Positions 8,580 to 18,412 are shown, numbered from the stretch's first letter. The stretch is 64,000 nt of DNA from Streptomyces sp. XM4193 (GCF_023072595.1 NZ_JALLGK010000005.1:1-64000), one strand, 5' to 3'. The notes: generated by a model not told the origin, from the letters alone. Numbers and translations are program-made.

Positions 8580-9158
8580 TCAGGAGAAGGTCGCGCCGAG
8601 CGCCTCGGCGAGCCCGGGGACGAGCGAGGAGCCGGTGAGCACCTCGGTCTCGCTGTCCTTCTGCTTCAGGCGCAGCGCCGAGTCGCGGGTGCCGTCCCGC
8701 AACACGGCCACGGTGATGCGTACGTCCTGGCGGTCCGGGTGCTCCGCGACCCACTTCGCCAGCTCGCCGTCGTCCAGCCCGGCGGGGATGGACTCCTCCG
8801 CGGTCGGCGGGAGCATCAGCCGCTCGATCGTCAGCGCGCAGCCCGCGACCGCGTCCGGCCAGGCGATCGTGGCGAGGAACTCGTCGAGCGGGACACCGGC
8901 GGGAAGTTCGTCCTGCTCCACCGGGGTGAGAGGTGCCTGTGCGCTGCCCTCGTCGCCCTCGGCGTCGTCGGTGAGGCCCAACTGGTCGGCCAGCGCCGGT
9001 TCCTGGGCGCGGAGCCGGGCCGTGTCGACCAGTGCGAAAAGTCGGGCGGGCTGATCCCAGCCCAGGCCCGAGGCGTAGCCGTCGATCTCTAGTACGGCCC
9101 TGGTCAGCGGGTTGGCGGCCAACGGAGTGCCGTTGTCGGGGAGGTTGCTCATCCCCAT
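8580..9158 (-). CDS. PPA1309 family protein
   Basis: A 192-residue acidic cytosolic protein of the actinobacterial PPA1309 family, usually found beside YlbL and UPF0182 genes as here; its function is unknown. It begins MGMSNLPDNG, has ALVDTARLRAQEP in the first third and ends LVPGLAEALGATF. The start at 9158 is supported by AAGG six bases upstream; ATG at 9152 is possible. The conserved neighbourhood suggests a link to envelope proteolysis, but that is inference only. Confidence 0.8.
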   Translation of the reverse strand: MGMSNLPDNGTPLAANPLTRAVLEIDGYASGLGWDQPARLFALVDTARLRAQEPALADQLGLTDDAEGDEGSAQAPLTPVEQDELPAGVPLDEFLATIAWPDAVAGCALTIERLMLPPTAEESIPAGLDDGELAKWVAEHPDRQDVRITVAVLRDGTRDSALRLKQKDSETEVLTGSSLVPGLAEALGATFS

Positions 9159-9184
9159 ATCGTGCCTTGCCCTACCCCGGGAAC

Positions 9185-9211
9185 GGGAACTGAGTAAAGC
9201 TTGAGTAAGTT
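9185..9211 (+). promoter_or_regulatory. SigR/ECF-like promoter for the UPF0182 gene
   Basis: GGGAAC, 18 bases, then GTT: the same architecture as the sigR autoregulatory promoter later in this window (GGGAAT-N18-GTT). Transcription would begin near 9218, about 60 bases before the GTG start at 9277. The C in the -35 element differs from the best SigR sites. Confidence 0.45.
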
Positions 9212-9276
9212 GATGGGGGTGGGCCCTAGTATTCGGGGCTGCTTCATTTACTGCTTCACCCACTGCGATCTTCGAG

Positions 9277-12189
9277 GTGCGCACCTTGGCTTTCCAGATG
9301 CCGGACCGGGGCTCAGGAGGCCCCACCGGGCCACGGATCAGAGTCGGCCAGCCTTCCAGGCGCGCCAAGACGCTGCTGACGACAGCAGGCGTACTGGCAG
9401 TGCTGGCCATGCTCTTTGTCATGTTTGCCGGGTTCTGGACGGAATGGCTCTGGTTCCAGTCCGTCCAGTACACGACGGTCTTCACGACGACGTTGTGGAC
9501 CAAGGTGGGCCTCTTCGCCTTCTTCGGTCTGCTGATGTCGCTCGCCGTGGGCCTCAACATCTGGCTTGCCCACCGGCTCAGGCCGCCGCTCAGCGCGATG
9601 TCGCTCGAGCAACAGAGCCTGGACCGCTACCGGATGGGCATCGCGCCTTTCAAGAAGTGGGTTCTCCTCGGGATCACCGCGCTGGTGGGGCTGATCTCCG
9701 GCGCCTCCGCCGCGGGTCAGTGGCGCACCTGGCTCATGTGGGTCAACGGCACCTCGTTCGGCAAGACCGACGCGCAGTTCGGCAAGGACATCTCCTTCTT
9801 CGCCTTCGACCTGCCGTTCTACCGCTTCCTGCTGAGCTTCGGCTTCGCCGCCGTGGTGCTCTCGCTGATCGCCGCCGCCCTGGTCCACTACCTCTACGGC
9901 GGGCTGCGGCTGACCACTCCCGGCGCGCGTGCGACCTCGCAGGCGACCGGTCATCTGTCCGTGCTGCTGGGGCTGTTCGTCGCGCTGAAGGCGGTCGCGT
10001 ACTGGCTCGACCGGTACGGCCTGGCGCTGAAGTCCAGCAGCATCCGCGGCACCGACTGGACCGGCCTGAAGTACACCGACGCCAACGCGTACCTGCCGGC
10101 GAAGACGATCCTCTTCATCATCGCCGTGATCTGCGCGGTGCTGTTCTTCGCGGCCCTGTGGCGTCGCACCTGGCAGCTGCCGGTCATCGCCTTCGGCCTG
10201 ATGGTGCTCTCGGCGATCCTGATCGGCGGCCTCTACCCGGCGATCGTGCAGAAGTTCCAGGTCCAGCCGAACGAGCTGGTCAAGGAGACGCCGTACATCA
10301 AGAAGAACATGGAGGCGACCCAGGAGGCGTACGGCATCAACGACGCCGACGTCTCCGACTACAAGGGCACGACTCCGGACAACGGCGACGAGAACGAGAA
10401 GCTGCGCGAGGCCGCGGACACCACCGCCAGCCTGCGGCTGCTCGACCCCAGCGTCGTCCCGCCCGCCTACCGCCAGCTCCAGCAGGTCCGCGGTTACTAC
10501 ACCTTCCCGGACACGCTGGACGTCGACCGGTACGCCGACAAGGACGGCAAGGAGCGGGACACCGTCGTCGGTCTCCGTGAGATCAACATCGACGGCATTC
10601 CCGAGCGGAACTGGATCAACGACCACTTCAAGTACACGCACGGCTTCGGCATGGTCGCCGCCAGCGGTACCGACGTGGACACCGACGGCACGCCGGTCTT
10701 CTCCGAGCGCAACCTGCCGCCCGAGGAGACCCTCGCGGGCAAGTACCAACCGCGCGTCTACTACGGCGAGAAGACGACTCAGTACTCGATCGTCGGCGGC
10801 CCCCAGGAGGAGCTGGACTACGCGGACGACGAGGGCGAGAAGACGTACAACTACACTGGCAAGAGCGGTGTGAGCATGTCCGGCCCGCTCAACCGGGCGG
10901 CGTACGCGCTGACCTTCGGTGAGCCGCAGTTCATGTACTCCTCGGCCATCGGCGACGGTTCGCGCATCCTCTACAACCGGACTCCCAAGGAGCGGGTGGA
11001 GGCGGTCGCCCCCTGGCTGACCATCGACGGCGACCCGTACCCGGCGATCGTCAAGGGCAAGATCCAGTGGATCGTGGACGCCTACACGACCTCGGACGGC
11101 TACCCCTACTCCTCGCGCACCACGCTCGGTGACACCACCGAGGACTCGCTGACCGCCGACGGCCAGCGCTCGGTGATCGCGCAGCAGGACGAGGTCAACT
11201 ACATCCGGAACTCCGTGAAGGCGACCGTCGACGCGTACACCGGCGATGTGAAGCTCTTCGAGTGGGACAAGCAGGACCCGGTGCTGAAGACCTGGATGAA
11301 GGCCTTCCCCGGCACCGTCGAGGGCAAGGAGAAGATCAGCGACGAGCTGATGGACCATCTCCGGTACCCGCAGGACCTGTTCAAGGTGCAGCGCGAGCTG
11401 CTCCAGCGCTACCACGTGGACACGCCGGGCCAGTTCTACTCCGGCTCGGAGCGCTGGCAGATCCCGGACGACCCGACGCACAAGGACAACCCGTCGGTGC
11501 CGCCGTACTACCTGAGCATGAAGATGCCGGACCAGAAGGCGCAGACCTTCTCGCTCACGACGACGTTCAACCCGAACCGACGTGAGACTCTGGGCGCCTT
11601 CATGGCGGTGGACGCGGATGCGAGAAGCGACGAGTACGGCAAGATCAGAATTCTGAAGCTGCCGTCCAACACCACCGTCGCCGGACCGCAGCAGGTGCAG
11701 AGCAAGTTCAACTCCGATCCGGACATCGCGAGAGAGATCAACATCCTCCAGCGCGGTGACTCCGAGGTGGAGTACGGCAACCTGCTGACCGTGCCGCTGG
11801 AGGGCGGACTGCTCTACGTGGAGCCGGTCTACGTCCGCGGCGCCGGCACCAACTACCCGCGCATGCGGAAGGTGCTGGTGACCTACGGCGAGGAGATCGC
11901 CTTCGAGGACACTCTGGAGCAGGCGCTCGACAAGGTGTTCAACACCTCGGGCGGCGGCGACGAGGACTCCTCGGACGATCCGCCGGCCGAGGACGAGGAG
12001 GAGAACACGCCTCCGGACAACGACGGTCCGCCGACCTCCGTCGAGGACGCCCTCTCCGACGCCAAGGACGCCTACGAGGCGGGCCAGAAGGCGCTGGAGG
12101 AAGGCGACTGGGAGGAGTACGGAAAGCAGCAGAAGGCGCTGCAGGAGGCCCTGGAAGAGGCCGAGGGCGCCTCGGACCCGGGTGACTGA
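9277..12189 (+). CDS. UPF0182 family large membrane protein
   Basis: A 970-residue protein of the UPF0182 (COG1615) family. About seven transmembrane helices fill residues ~30-330, followed by a large soluble region, probably extracytoplasmic, of ~500 residues containing [13 protein letters not shown] and [16 protein letters not shown]. The last ~90 residues are an acidic linker and a Glu/Ala/Lys helix ([16 protein letters not shown]) likely to be coiled. Function is unknown, with wide conservation in actinobacteria. GTG at 9277 is taken as the start; ATG at 9298 (MPDRGSGG) is an alternative. It is divergent from the PPA1309 gene. Confidence 0.88.
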   Translation: MRTLAFQMPDRGSGGPTGPRIRVGQPSRRAKTLLTTAGVLAVLAMLFVMFAGFWTEWLWFQSVQYTTVFTTTLWTKVGLFAFFGLLMSLAVGLNIWLAHRLRPPLSAMSLEQQSLDRYRMGIAPFKKWVLLGITALVGLISGASAAGQWRTWLMWVNGTSFGKTDAQFGKDISFFAFDLPFYRFLLSFGFAAVVLSLIAAALVHYLYGGLRLTTPGARATSQATGHLSVLLGLFVALKAVAYWLDRYGLALKSSSIRGTDWTGLKYTDANAYLPAKTILFIIAVICAVLFFAALWRRTWQLPVIAFGLMVLSAILIGGLYPAIVQKFQVQPNELVKETPYIKKNMEATQEAYGINDADVSDYKGTTPDNGDENEKLREAADTTASLRLLDPSVVPPAYRQLQQVRGYYTFPDTLDVDRYADKDGKERDTVVGLREINIDGIPERNWINDHFKYTHGFGMVAASGTDVDTDGTPVFSERNLPPEETLAGKYQPRVYYGEKTTQYSIVGGPQEELDYADDEGEKTYNYTGKSGVSMSGPLNRAAYALTFGEPQFMYSSAIGDGSRILYNRTPKERVEAVAPWLTIDGDPYPAIVKGKIQWIVDAYTTSDGYPYSSRTTLGDTTEDSLTADGQRSVIAQQDEVNYIRNSVKATVDAYTGDVKLFEWDKQDPVLKTWMKAFPGTVEGKEKISDELMDHLRYPQDLFKVQRELLQRYHVDTPGQFYSGSERWQIPDDPTHKDNPSVPPYYLSMKMPDQKAQTFSLTTTFNPNRRETLGAFMAVDADARSDEYGKIRILKLPSNTTVAGPQQVQSKFNSDPDIAREINILQRGDSEVEYGNLLTVPLEGGLLYVEPVYVRGAGTNYPRMRKVLVTYGEEIAFEDTLEQALDKVFNTSGGGDEDSSDDPPAEDEEENTPPDNDGPPTSVEDALSDAKDAYEAGQKALEEGDWEEYGKQQKALQEALEEAEGASDPGD

Positions 12190-12248
12190 CCTGCTCCTTC
12201 GGCTGCGATGAGCCCTCCCGCGCCGTGGTAGTGTTTGCACTGCTACGG

Positions 12249-12322
12249 CGCGGGGTGGAGCAGCTCGGTAGCTCGCTGGGCTCATAACCCAGAGGTCGCA
12301 GGTTCAAATCCTGTCCCCGCTA
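12249..12322 (+). tRNA. Initiator tRNA-fMet (CAT), copy 1
   Basis: A 74-nt tRNA with anticodon CAT. Initiator features are visible: C1 opposite T72 cannot pair, and the anticodon stem ends in three G:C pairs (GGG-CTCATAA-CCC). The T arm is GGTTCAAATCC, the discriminator base is A, and CCA is not encoded. A TTCG-capped terminator follows six bases later. An identical copy lies at 16033-16106 on the other strand. Confidence 0.95.
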
Positions 12323-12327
12323 CGAAG

Positions 12328-12359
12328 GAAGGGCCCGGAGTTTCGACTCCGGGCCCTTC
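12328..12359 (+). terminator. TTCG-tetraloop terminator after tRNA-fMet copy 1
   Basis: A perfect 14-bp stem GAAGGGCCCGGAGT / ACTCCGGGCCCTTC closed by a TTCG tetraloop, just after the tRNA. Confidence 0.85.
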
Positions 12360-12677
12360 GTCGTGTGTGCGCTCGCGGTCGCCGTTCCCGTCGGGCCCGG
12401 CAGTGCCCGGGGCCGGATGTGCTGCGTCCGACGGTGCCCGTCAACCTGTCGCACGGAAGTGACCCGAGTACGCCTGCGAGTCTGTTTTCGTCTCCCGCGC
12501 GACCGTATCGACCGCCGCCGTGAATGCGGAGATTTGGTGACGCCCGTATCCGGGTTGCCGGCGCCGGCGCTCTGAGCAGCCAGGGGGCGGGAGCGTCCCG
12601 CGAAGGTTGATGAACGCTCAACTGCCAAACCCCCAAACGTGTTTGAGCACCCGTGATGTCGGGAAGTCGACAAAACG

Positions 12678-12706
12678 CTGAAGTGACCTCCTGGCTGCGA
12701 TATACC
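12678..12706 (+). promoter_or_regulatory. Candidate promoter of the Sel1-repeat gene
   Basis: CTGAAG, 17 bases, then TATACC, ending 40 bases before the chosen start. Upstream, GCTCAA and TTGAGC arms (around 12613-12650) form a loose dyad in a locally AT-richer stretch. Apart from this, 12360-12745 holds no supportable gene. Confidence 0.35.
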
Positions 12707-12745
12707 AGGTGTACGCCGGTTACGGGTGATGCGACGATGGAGCTT

Positions 12746-14737
12746 ATGGGGGACAGGGCGAGATTCGACACGGCATCCTGCCCGGCCGTCCACGACGTCG
12801 ACGAGACGACACGGAAGGCGGCCGAGCAGGGGGACCGGGCTGCCCAGAGCAAGCTCGGCGTCGCGCTGCTGCGCGACGGCGAGTTGGACGGCGCGGAGGA
12901 GATGCTGCGCTCCGCGGCGCTCGCGGGTGACCGCGCTGCCGCCAACAATCTGGGAGTGCTCCTGCAGCAGCGGGGGAACGCGGCCGAGGCCGCCGAGTGG
13001 TGGCGCACTGCCGCCGTTGCGGGCTCCGCCGCAGCGGCGCACGCACTCGGCCGCCACCACCGCGAGCGGGGGGACGAGCCCGCCGCCGACTACTGGTTGC
13101 GTCAGGCCGCCGAGTCCGGGCATCTGCTCGGCGCGTACGCGCTGGCGGACCTCCTGGACCACCGCGGCGAGGCCGGGGCCGAGGAGTGGTTCCGGGCAGC
13201 CGCCGAGCGTGGGCACCGGGAGGCCGCGTACCGCGTCGGTGTGCTGCTGCTGAACTCGCGCCGGAGCAAGGCCGGTTCGAGCGGCGGCTCCGGCTTCGGA
13301 GGCTCCGGCGGCTCCGTCGGGGCCGGAGGTTCCGGCGGCGGACACGACCGGCGCGAGGCCGAGGCCGAGCGGTGGTTCCGCCAGGCGGCCGCCCGGGGGC
13401 ACCGCCTCGCGGCGTTCCGGCTGGGCACCCTGCTGGAGGAGCGCGGCGATCTGCGCGAGGCCGGCCGCTGGTACCTGATCGCGGCCAACGACGGTGAGCC
13501 CAGGGCCGCTTGTGCCCTCGGCTTCCTGCTCCGCGACGCGGGCAACGAGGAGGCCGCCGAGCAGTGGTGGCGCACCGCGGCCGAGGCGGGCGACGGCAAC
13601 GCCGCCAACGCGCTCGGCGCGCTGTGCGCGGACCGCGGCCAGTTGCAGGCGGCCGAGCGGTGGTACCACGCGGCGCTCGACGCGGGCGACCCCAACGGCG
13701 CGTTCAACCTCGGGCTGCTCTGCGCGGGCCAGGGGCGGACCGCGCAGGCGGAGAGCTGGTACCGCAGGGCGGCGTACGCCGGGCACATCGAGGCGGCGAA
13801 CGCGCTGGCCGTACTGCTGCTTCAGCGCGGCGACGCCCAGAGCGCCGAGCCGTGGTTCTCCAAGGCGGCCGAGGGCGGCAGCGTCGACGGTGCGTTCAAT
13901 CTCGGCATTCTCTACGCGGGCCGACACGACCAGCGCGCGGCCGAGGACTGGTACGCCAGGGCGGCTGCCGCCGGGCACCCCGAGGCGGCGCTCCAGGTGG
14001 CCGTCACGCTGCTGAACGCCGGTGACGCGGCGGGCGCCGAGCAGCAGCTCCGCAAAGCCGCGGAGGGCGGCAGTGTGGAGGGCGCGTTCCGGCTGGCCGA
14101 CATGCTGGAGCGCGAGGACCCCGAGCTGGAGGCGCGCAGCGGCCCCGACACCATCGGGTTCGGCGGTGGCCGCGACGTGCTCGGTGCCGCCTCGCGCGCG
14201 CCGGCGGGCAGGGCCTTCGGCCGTGCCGCCCTCACCGGTGACGGGGCGCCCGGAGCAGCGGCCGCAGGCGACGGCTCCGAGGGCCGACTCGACGGCGAGG
14301 GCGAGGCGTTGGAGCCCGGTCCGACGCGTCCGGCGGAGGTGCCGGAGTACGAGCGCTGGTACCGCTCGGCGGCCGAGCGCGGCCATCGCCGTGCCCAGGT
14401 CCGCCTGGGAATGTGCGAGGCGGGTCGAGGCGACGTCGTCGAGGCCGCGCACTGGTACCGCACCGCCGCCGAGGCCGGCAGCAGCCACGGTGCGTTCAAC
14501 CTCGGTCTCCTCCTGGCCCGCGAGGGCGCGGAGCCCGAGGCGGCGATCTGGTGGGAGCGGGCCGCCGACGCGGGACACGGTCGTGCCGCGCTGCGTCTGG
14601 CGCTGCTCGCCGCCCGCCGGGGCGAGTTGACCGAGGGTCGGCACTGGTGCGAGCGCGCACAGGACCTCGGTCCGGCCGAGGTCGCGGGCCGCGCCGAGCG
14701 CCTGTGGGAGGCGCTCCGTACGGGTCTGAGCGCCTGA
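12746..14737 (+). CDS. Sel1-like/TPR repeat protein
   Basis: A 663-residue protein built of roughly fifteen Sel1-like repeats of ~35 residues, each with patterns like AEQWWRTAAEAGDGNAANALG. The repeats form an alpha-solenoid for protein-protein contact. Two spacers break the solenoid: a Gly/Ser-rich stretch near residues 175-205 and a longer unstructured one near 465-530. No signal peptide or enzymatic domain is present, so it is probably a cytosolic scaffold. ATG at 12746 (MGDRARFD) follows GGAG; other in-frame starts at 12737 and 12653 exist. It sits between the two inverted initiator-tRNA genes. Confidence 0.85.
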   Translation: MGDRARFDTASCPAVHDVDETTRKAAEQGDRAAQSKLGVALLRDGELDGAEEMLRSAALAGDRAAANNLGVLLQQRGNAAEAAEWWRTAAVAGSAAAAHALGRHHRERGDEPAADYWLRQAAESGHLLGAYALADLLDHRGEAGAEEWFRAAAERGHREAAYRVGVLLLNSRRSKAGSSGGSGFGGSGGSVGAGGSGGGHDRREAEAERWFRQAAARGHRLAAFRLGTLLEERGDLREAGRWYLIAANDGEPRAACALGFLLRDAGNEEAAEQWWRTAAEAGDGNAANALGALCADRGQLQAAERWYHAALDAGDPNGAFNLGLLCAGQGRTAQAESWYRRAAYAGHIEAANALAVLLLQRGDAQSAEPWFSKAAEGGSVDGAFNLGILYAGRHDQRAAEDWYARAAAAGHPEAALQVAVTLLNAGDAAGAEQQLRKAAEGGSVEGAFRLADMLEREDPELEARSGPDTIGFGGGRDVLGAASRAPAGRAFGRAALTGDGAPGAAAAGDGSEGRLDGEGEALEPGPTRPAEVPEYERWYRSAAERGHRRAQVRLGMCEAGRGDVVEAAHWYRTAAEAGSSHGAFNLGLLLAREGAEPEAAIWWERAADAGHGRAALRLALLAARRGELTEGRHWCERAQDLGPAEVAGRAERLWEALRTGLSA

Positions 14738-15059
14738 GCGCCGCCCGGGGCCCCGTGGGGCGGGGCACCCGGGTACAGCCGTGCCCGGCGCGTACGCGGC
14801 GCCCGTCGCGGTGGTGCGGACCGCGTGCGTCCGCCGCGACTGCCGCTGCGGGTACGACGCGTACAGGAGGTGGCCGGGGAGCACCCTCGGACGAGGCCGC
14901 ACGGCGGGCGGTCCAGCTTCGGCCGCTTCGTTGGCAGGAGGTCCTGCTGAGACTGCGGATTCCGCGTCGCGTGGGCAGCGCGCCGATCGGCAGATCTTCA
15001 GCAATCGCGTGGCACGGCGGGGGCTGGGCGGAGTGGATCCCTGCCCCGGCTGGGGCTGT
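14738..15059. other. Gap without a supportable gene
   Basis: These 322 bases lie between the convergent Sel1 and SUKH-3 genes. Composition is mixed: GC-rich next to the Sel1 gene, then more balanced next to the SUKH-3 gene. Short open frames exist, but none has a ribosome-binding site or recognisable family. A decayed gene fragment is possible but not demonstrable. Confidence 0.5.
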
Positions 15060-15866
15060 TCAGTCGGCAGTCTGGATCCGCTCCGGGCTAATGCCCAGGA
15101 TGAGTTTCTCCAGCGCGTCGTGGGCAGAGCCGAACGTAGCCAGCCAGGTCTCGACCAGGTAGATCTCGCTGTTCTCGTCGATACCGAGGAAGAATCTGCC
15201 CTCATCGAGTTCTCCGATCGGGAAGATGACGCATCCGATGGTGTGACTCCAGCCCGCGAAGCGGTCTTCCTCGCCGCTCAGTTTGGCCGGGTCGAAGTTG
15301 AATGGGGTCTTGGCGCAGTTGATCCCGGGGCCGCGGATCTGGAAGTCCAGGCCGCCGAATTCTGCCAAGAAGGCTTCAGCGGCATCGTGCATGCGAACCA
15401 GGCCGGTCTTCTCGAGCGTCCTGCGCCAGTGGTCCGTCGGGACGCGCCGTCCTGGCCGCCAGCCTGCTGAGCGCAGTGCCTCCTCGATCACGCCGGTTTG
15501 CCGCGGATACGTCACCGTATCGACCCACCCCTGGTCCACGGGCACGTCTTCTGGCCAGCCGGGCCGCCAGGCTGCCTGCCAGCGGCCGAAGTCGTCCCGC
15601 AGGAACTGTGGGTCAACCGGCTTGAGCCGCACTTGCTGGCGCTCACCGGCCCACCAGACCTCGAACTCGGCCTCGGTGCCTTGGGTCGGCCAGTGTGCCG
15701 CGGCCGCCGGTAGAAGAAGAACATCGACGAACCCTCCGATCGGAAGGCCGATGTCGACGAAGATCCCGATCGCGCCCGGCCTCGGGACTGCCGTCACAGT
15801 CCCACGGAATCGTTGTCCGAACCTCAGGCTGCGACGGATTCGAATCCACTCCTCGGCGCTGACCAC
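15060..15866 (-). CDS. S1-like domain plus SUKH-3 immunity-type protein
   Basis: A 268-residue two-part protein. Residues ~10-85 resemble an S1/OB-fold RNA-binding unit (FRGTVTAVPRPGAIGIFVDIG). From ~120 onward the sequence fits the SUKH-3 family (PF14433): a GWRPGR segment, AFLAEFGGLDF, FPIGELDEGRFFLGID and LVETWLATFGSA. SUKH proteins commonly act as immunity factors against polymorphic toxins, but no toxin gene is beside it. Third-position base use looks less GC-biased than in neighbouring genes, suggesting transfer. GTG at 15866 is the chosen start; longer frames are possible. It lies immediately 3' of an initiator tRNA gene. Confidence 0.72.
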   Translation of the reverse strand: MVSAEEWIRIRRSLRFGQRFRGTVTAVPRPGAIGIFVDIGLPIGGFVDVLLLPAAAAHWPTQGTEAEFEVWWAGERQQVRLKPVDPQFLRDDFGRWQAAWRPGWPEDVPVDQGWVDTVTYPRQTGVIEEALRSAGWRPGRRVPTDHWRRTLEKTGLVRMHDAAEAFLAEFGGLDFQIRGPGINCAKTPFNFDPAKLSGEEDRFAGWSHTIGCVIFPIGELDEGRFFLGIDENSEIYLVETWLATFGSAHDALEKLILGISPERIQTAD

Positions 15867-15991
15867 CCGGACATCCTGGCACCTCGCTCTCCGAAGCAGG
15901 GGCCGTTGCCGCCCACGACCAAGGGGTCCAATGACCGAGTGGTTCCCGGGCTGACCGCCACCGACCACAGCTGTCAATGCAGACGCACGAC

Positions 15992-16024
15992 GAAGGCCCG
16001 GCTCCTGTGAGGAACCGGGCCTTC
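15992..16024 (-). terminator. Hairpin terminator after tRNA-fMet copy 2
   Basis: A 10-bp perfect stem GAAGGCCCGG / CCGGGCCTTC just downstream of the leftward tRNA; a shorter relative of the hairpin after copy 1, with a different loop. Confidence 0.75.
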
Positions 16025-16032
16025 GACTTCAG

Positions 16033-16106
16033 TAGCGGGGACAGGATTTGAACCTGCGACCTCTGGGTTATGAGCCCAGCGAGCTACCGAGCTGCTCCAC
16101 CCCGCG
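16033..16106 (-). tRNA. Initiator tRNA-fMet (CAT), copy 2
   Basis: Identical over 74 nt to the tRNA at 12249-12322 but on the opposite strand, with the same initiator features (C1 x T72, three G:C pairs in the anticodon stem). A promoter-like pair TTGCGC-N18-TATGGT is readable upstream on the minus strand. Flanking sequences differ from copy 1, so only the tRNA itself is duplicated. Confidence 0.95.
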
Positions 16107-16375
16107 TCGGTGAAACCACCATATCCAGGCGGCGGTGAACAGCGCAAATCCGTTCCCGCCCGCCCTCCTGAGGGCGTGCCGTCGGTGCTGGTGTGTCAGG
16201 AGCGGCACGCGCACGGATCCGGACGGCGAGACCCGAACCGGCCCGCACGGAGCCCGGGGCGTTGGCGCGGCGTCGGGTGCGGTTCCACGCGGCGGACCGG
16301 CGCACGGGCGCCGTGCATGCACAAGGCCGCCGGCCCGGGGGAGGGGCGGCGGCCGGAGGGTCAACGGGGGTGCTG

Positions 16376-16786
16376 TCAGGTGCAGTTGGGGCAGACGCCG
16401 CGATAGGTGACGGTGGCCTCGGAGATCGTGAAACCGAAGCGCTCGCTCTCCGGGAGCGCGCCGAGCGGGTCGCCGAGCGGGTGCACGTCGCGGATGGTGC
16501 CGCAGCGGGAGCAGACCAGGTGCTGGTGCTTGTGGTGCGCGTTCGGGTCGTACCGCTTGGCGCGGCCGTCCGTGCTGACCTCCAGCACCTCGCCGAGCGC
16601 CACCAGCTCGCTCAGGGTGTTGTAGACGGTCGCGCGGGCGATCTCGGGGAGCCGCTCGACCGCGCGTGCGTGCACCTCGTCCGCGGTGTAGTGCACGTGC
16701 TGCCCGTTGAGTACTTCGGCGACGACTCTCCGCTGGGCGGTCAGCCGCCAGCCTCGTTCGCGCAGGCGTTCCAACAGGTCACTCAT
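16376..16786 (-). CDS. catR: Fur-family peroxide-type repressor CatR
   Basis: A 136-residue Fur-family regulator. The N-terminal winged helix reads GWRLTAQRRVVAEVL and ARATVYNTLSELVALGEV. The metal region carries HHKHQH, and two CxxC pairs (CSRCG and CPNC) form the structural zinc site. In S. coelicolor CatR is the redox-sensitive repressor of the adjacent catalase gene and of itself. The divergent arrangement with a catalase and a palindromic operator supports that identity. MSDLLERL at 16786 matches the usual N-terminus; an in-frame start at 16798 adds four residues. Confidence 0.88.
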   Translation of the reverse strand: MSDLLERLRERGWRLTAQRRVVAEVLNGQHVHYTADEVHARAVERLPEIARATVYNTLSELVALGEVLEVSTDGRAKRYDPNAHHKHQHLVCSRCGTIRDVHPLGDPLGALPESERFGFTISEATVTYRGVCPNCT

Positions 16787-16869
16787 CACTCCACCCATCG
16801 CTTCAGGTAAGGGTCAGCTTAGCAGCGTTTCAAGTCATAACCGGACACGGTATCTTCTTCTCCGGCGTC

Positions 16870-16897
16870 TTGACTTGGACAATGTCCAATGTAGGCT
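16870..16897 (+). promoter_or_regulatory. catA promoter with CatR palindrome
   Basis: A -35 TTGACT at 16870 and a -10 TAGGCT at 16892 are separated by 16 bases. The spacer holds the perfect palindrome TTGGACAATGTCCAA (16875-16889), placed to block RNA polymerase, as expected of a CatR operator. Confidence 0.75.
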
Positions 16898-16945
16898 CGG
16901 ATCTCGGCGAAAGCCAAGGGACAGGACAGAGCGCAGGAGGCTCAA

Positions 16946-18412
16946 GTGAGTGCAGGGAACGACACGGCCGGTCCGCTGACGACGGAAGCCGGAGCGCCGG
17001 TCGCGGACAACCAGAACAGTCAGACCGCGGGGGCAGGCGGCCCGGTTCTGGTGCAGGACCAGCTGCTGCTGGAGAAGCTCGCCCACTTCAACCGCGAGCG
17101 CATCCCGGAGCGCATCGTGCACGCCCGCGGCGCCGGTGCCTACGGCACCTTCACGGTGACCGCCGACCTGAGCCGCTACACCCGTGCCAAGTTCCTCTCC
17201 GAGGTCGGCAAGGAGACCGAGACCTTCCTCCGGTTCTCCACGGTCGCCGGCAACCTCGGCTCTGCCGACGCGGTGCGCGACCCGCGCGGTTTCGCCTTGA
17301 AGTTCTACACCGAGGACGGCAACTACGACCTCGTCGGCAACAACACCCCGGTGTTCTTCATCAAGGACGCCATCAAGTTCCCGGACTTCATCCACACCCA
17401 GAAGCGCGACCCGTACACCGGCTCCCAGGAGGCGGACAACGTGTGGGACTTCTGGGGTCTGTCTCCCGAATCCACCCACCAGGTGACCTGGCTCTTCGGT
17501 GACCGCGGGATACCGGCCACCCTGCGCCACATGAACGGCTACGGCTCGCACACCTTCCAGTGGACGAACGAGGCCGGCGAGGTCTTCTGGGTCAAGTACC
17601 ACTTCAAGACCGACCAGGGAATCAAGAACCTCACCCAGGACGAGGCCGACGTGCTCGCCGGCCAGGACCCGGACAGCCACCAGCGCGATCTGCGCGAGTC
17701 TATCGAGCGCGGTGACTACCCGAGTTGGACCGTCCAGGTGCAGATCATGCCTGCGGCCGACGCGGCGACGTACCGGTTCAACCCGTTCGACCTCACCAAG
17801 GTGTGGCCGCACGAGGACTACCCGCCGATCGAGCTCGGCAAGCTGGAGCTCAACCGCAACCCGGAGAACATCTTCGCCGAGGTCGAGCAGTCGATTTTCT
17901 CCCCGCACCACTTCGTGCCTGGCATCGGCCCCTCGCCGGACAAGATGCTCCAGGGCCGGCTCTTCGCCTACGGCGACGCGCACCGCTACCGGGTGGGCAT
18001 CAACGCCGACCACCTGCCGGTCAACCGTCCGCACGCCACCGAGGCGCGCACCCACGGCCGGGACGGCGTGATGTACGACGGCCGCCACGGCCGCGCCAAG
18101 AACTACGAGCCCAACAGCTTCGGCGGCCCGACCGAGACCGGTCGCGCGCTCTGGGAGCCGGCCGAGGTCAGTGGTGTGACCGGTGACCACGTCGCGCCCT
18201 CGCACGCCGAGGACAACGACTACGTCCAGGCCGGAAACCTCTACCGGCTGATGTCGGACGCGGAGCAGGAGCGCCTGATCGCCAACCTGGCCGGTTTCAT
18301 CTCCCAGGTCTCGCGGGACGACATCGCGCAGCGCGCGATCGAGAACTTCCGCAAGGCGGACGAGGAGTACGGCAAGCGCCTGGAGGCAGCGGTGCAGGCC
18401 CTGCGCTCCTGA
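16946..18412 (+). CDS. catA: Monofunctional heme catalase CatA
   Basis: A 488-residue small-subunit catalase that breaks hydrogen peroxide into water and oxygen in the cytoplasm. Visible features are the distal histidine in [23 protein letters not shown] with the conserved asparagine, and the proximal heme tyrosine in [12 protein letters not shown]. The GTG start at 16946 is preceded by CAGGAGG at good spacing. Length and motifs fit the vegetative catalase paired with catR in Streptomyces. Confidence 0.95.
   Translation: MSAGNDTAGPLTTEAGAPVADNQNSQTAGAGGPVLVQDQLLLEKLAHFNRERIPERIVHARGAGAYGTFTVTADLSRYTRAKFLSEVGKETETFLRFSTVAGNLGSADAVRDPRGFALKFYTEDGNYDLVGNNTPVFFIKDAIKFPDFIHTQKRDPYTGSQEADNVWDFWGLSPESTHQVTWLFGDRGIPATLRHMNGYGSHTFQWTNEAGEVFWVKYHFKTDQGIKNLTQDEADVLAGQDPDSHQRDLRESIERGDYPSWTVQVQIMPAADAATYRFNPFDLTKVWPHEDYPPIELGKLELNRNPENIFAEVEQSIFSPHHFVPGIGPSPDKMLQGRLFAYGDAHRYRVGINADHLPVNRPHATEARTHGRDGVMYDGRHGRAKNYEPNSFGGPTETGRALWEPAEVSGVTGDHVAPSHAEDNDYVQAGNLYRLMSDAEQERLIANLAGFISQVSRDDIAQRAIENFRKADEEYGKRLEAAVQALRS

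Noticed and set aside
9313..12285. A 990-residue minus-strand frame opposite the UPF0182 gene
   Set aside because: It mirrors the codon pattern of the real gene, is rich in R/H/V/L/G and has no recognisable motif.
14781..15162. Possible gene remnant between the Sel1 and SUKH-3 genes
   Set aside because: Frames are open but lack a start context or family similarity that I can recognise; noted only as a gap.
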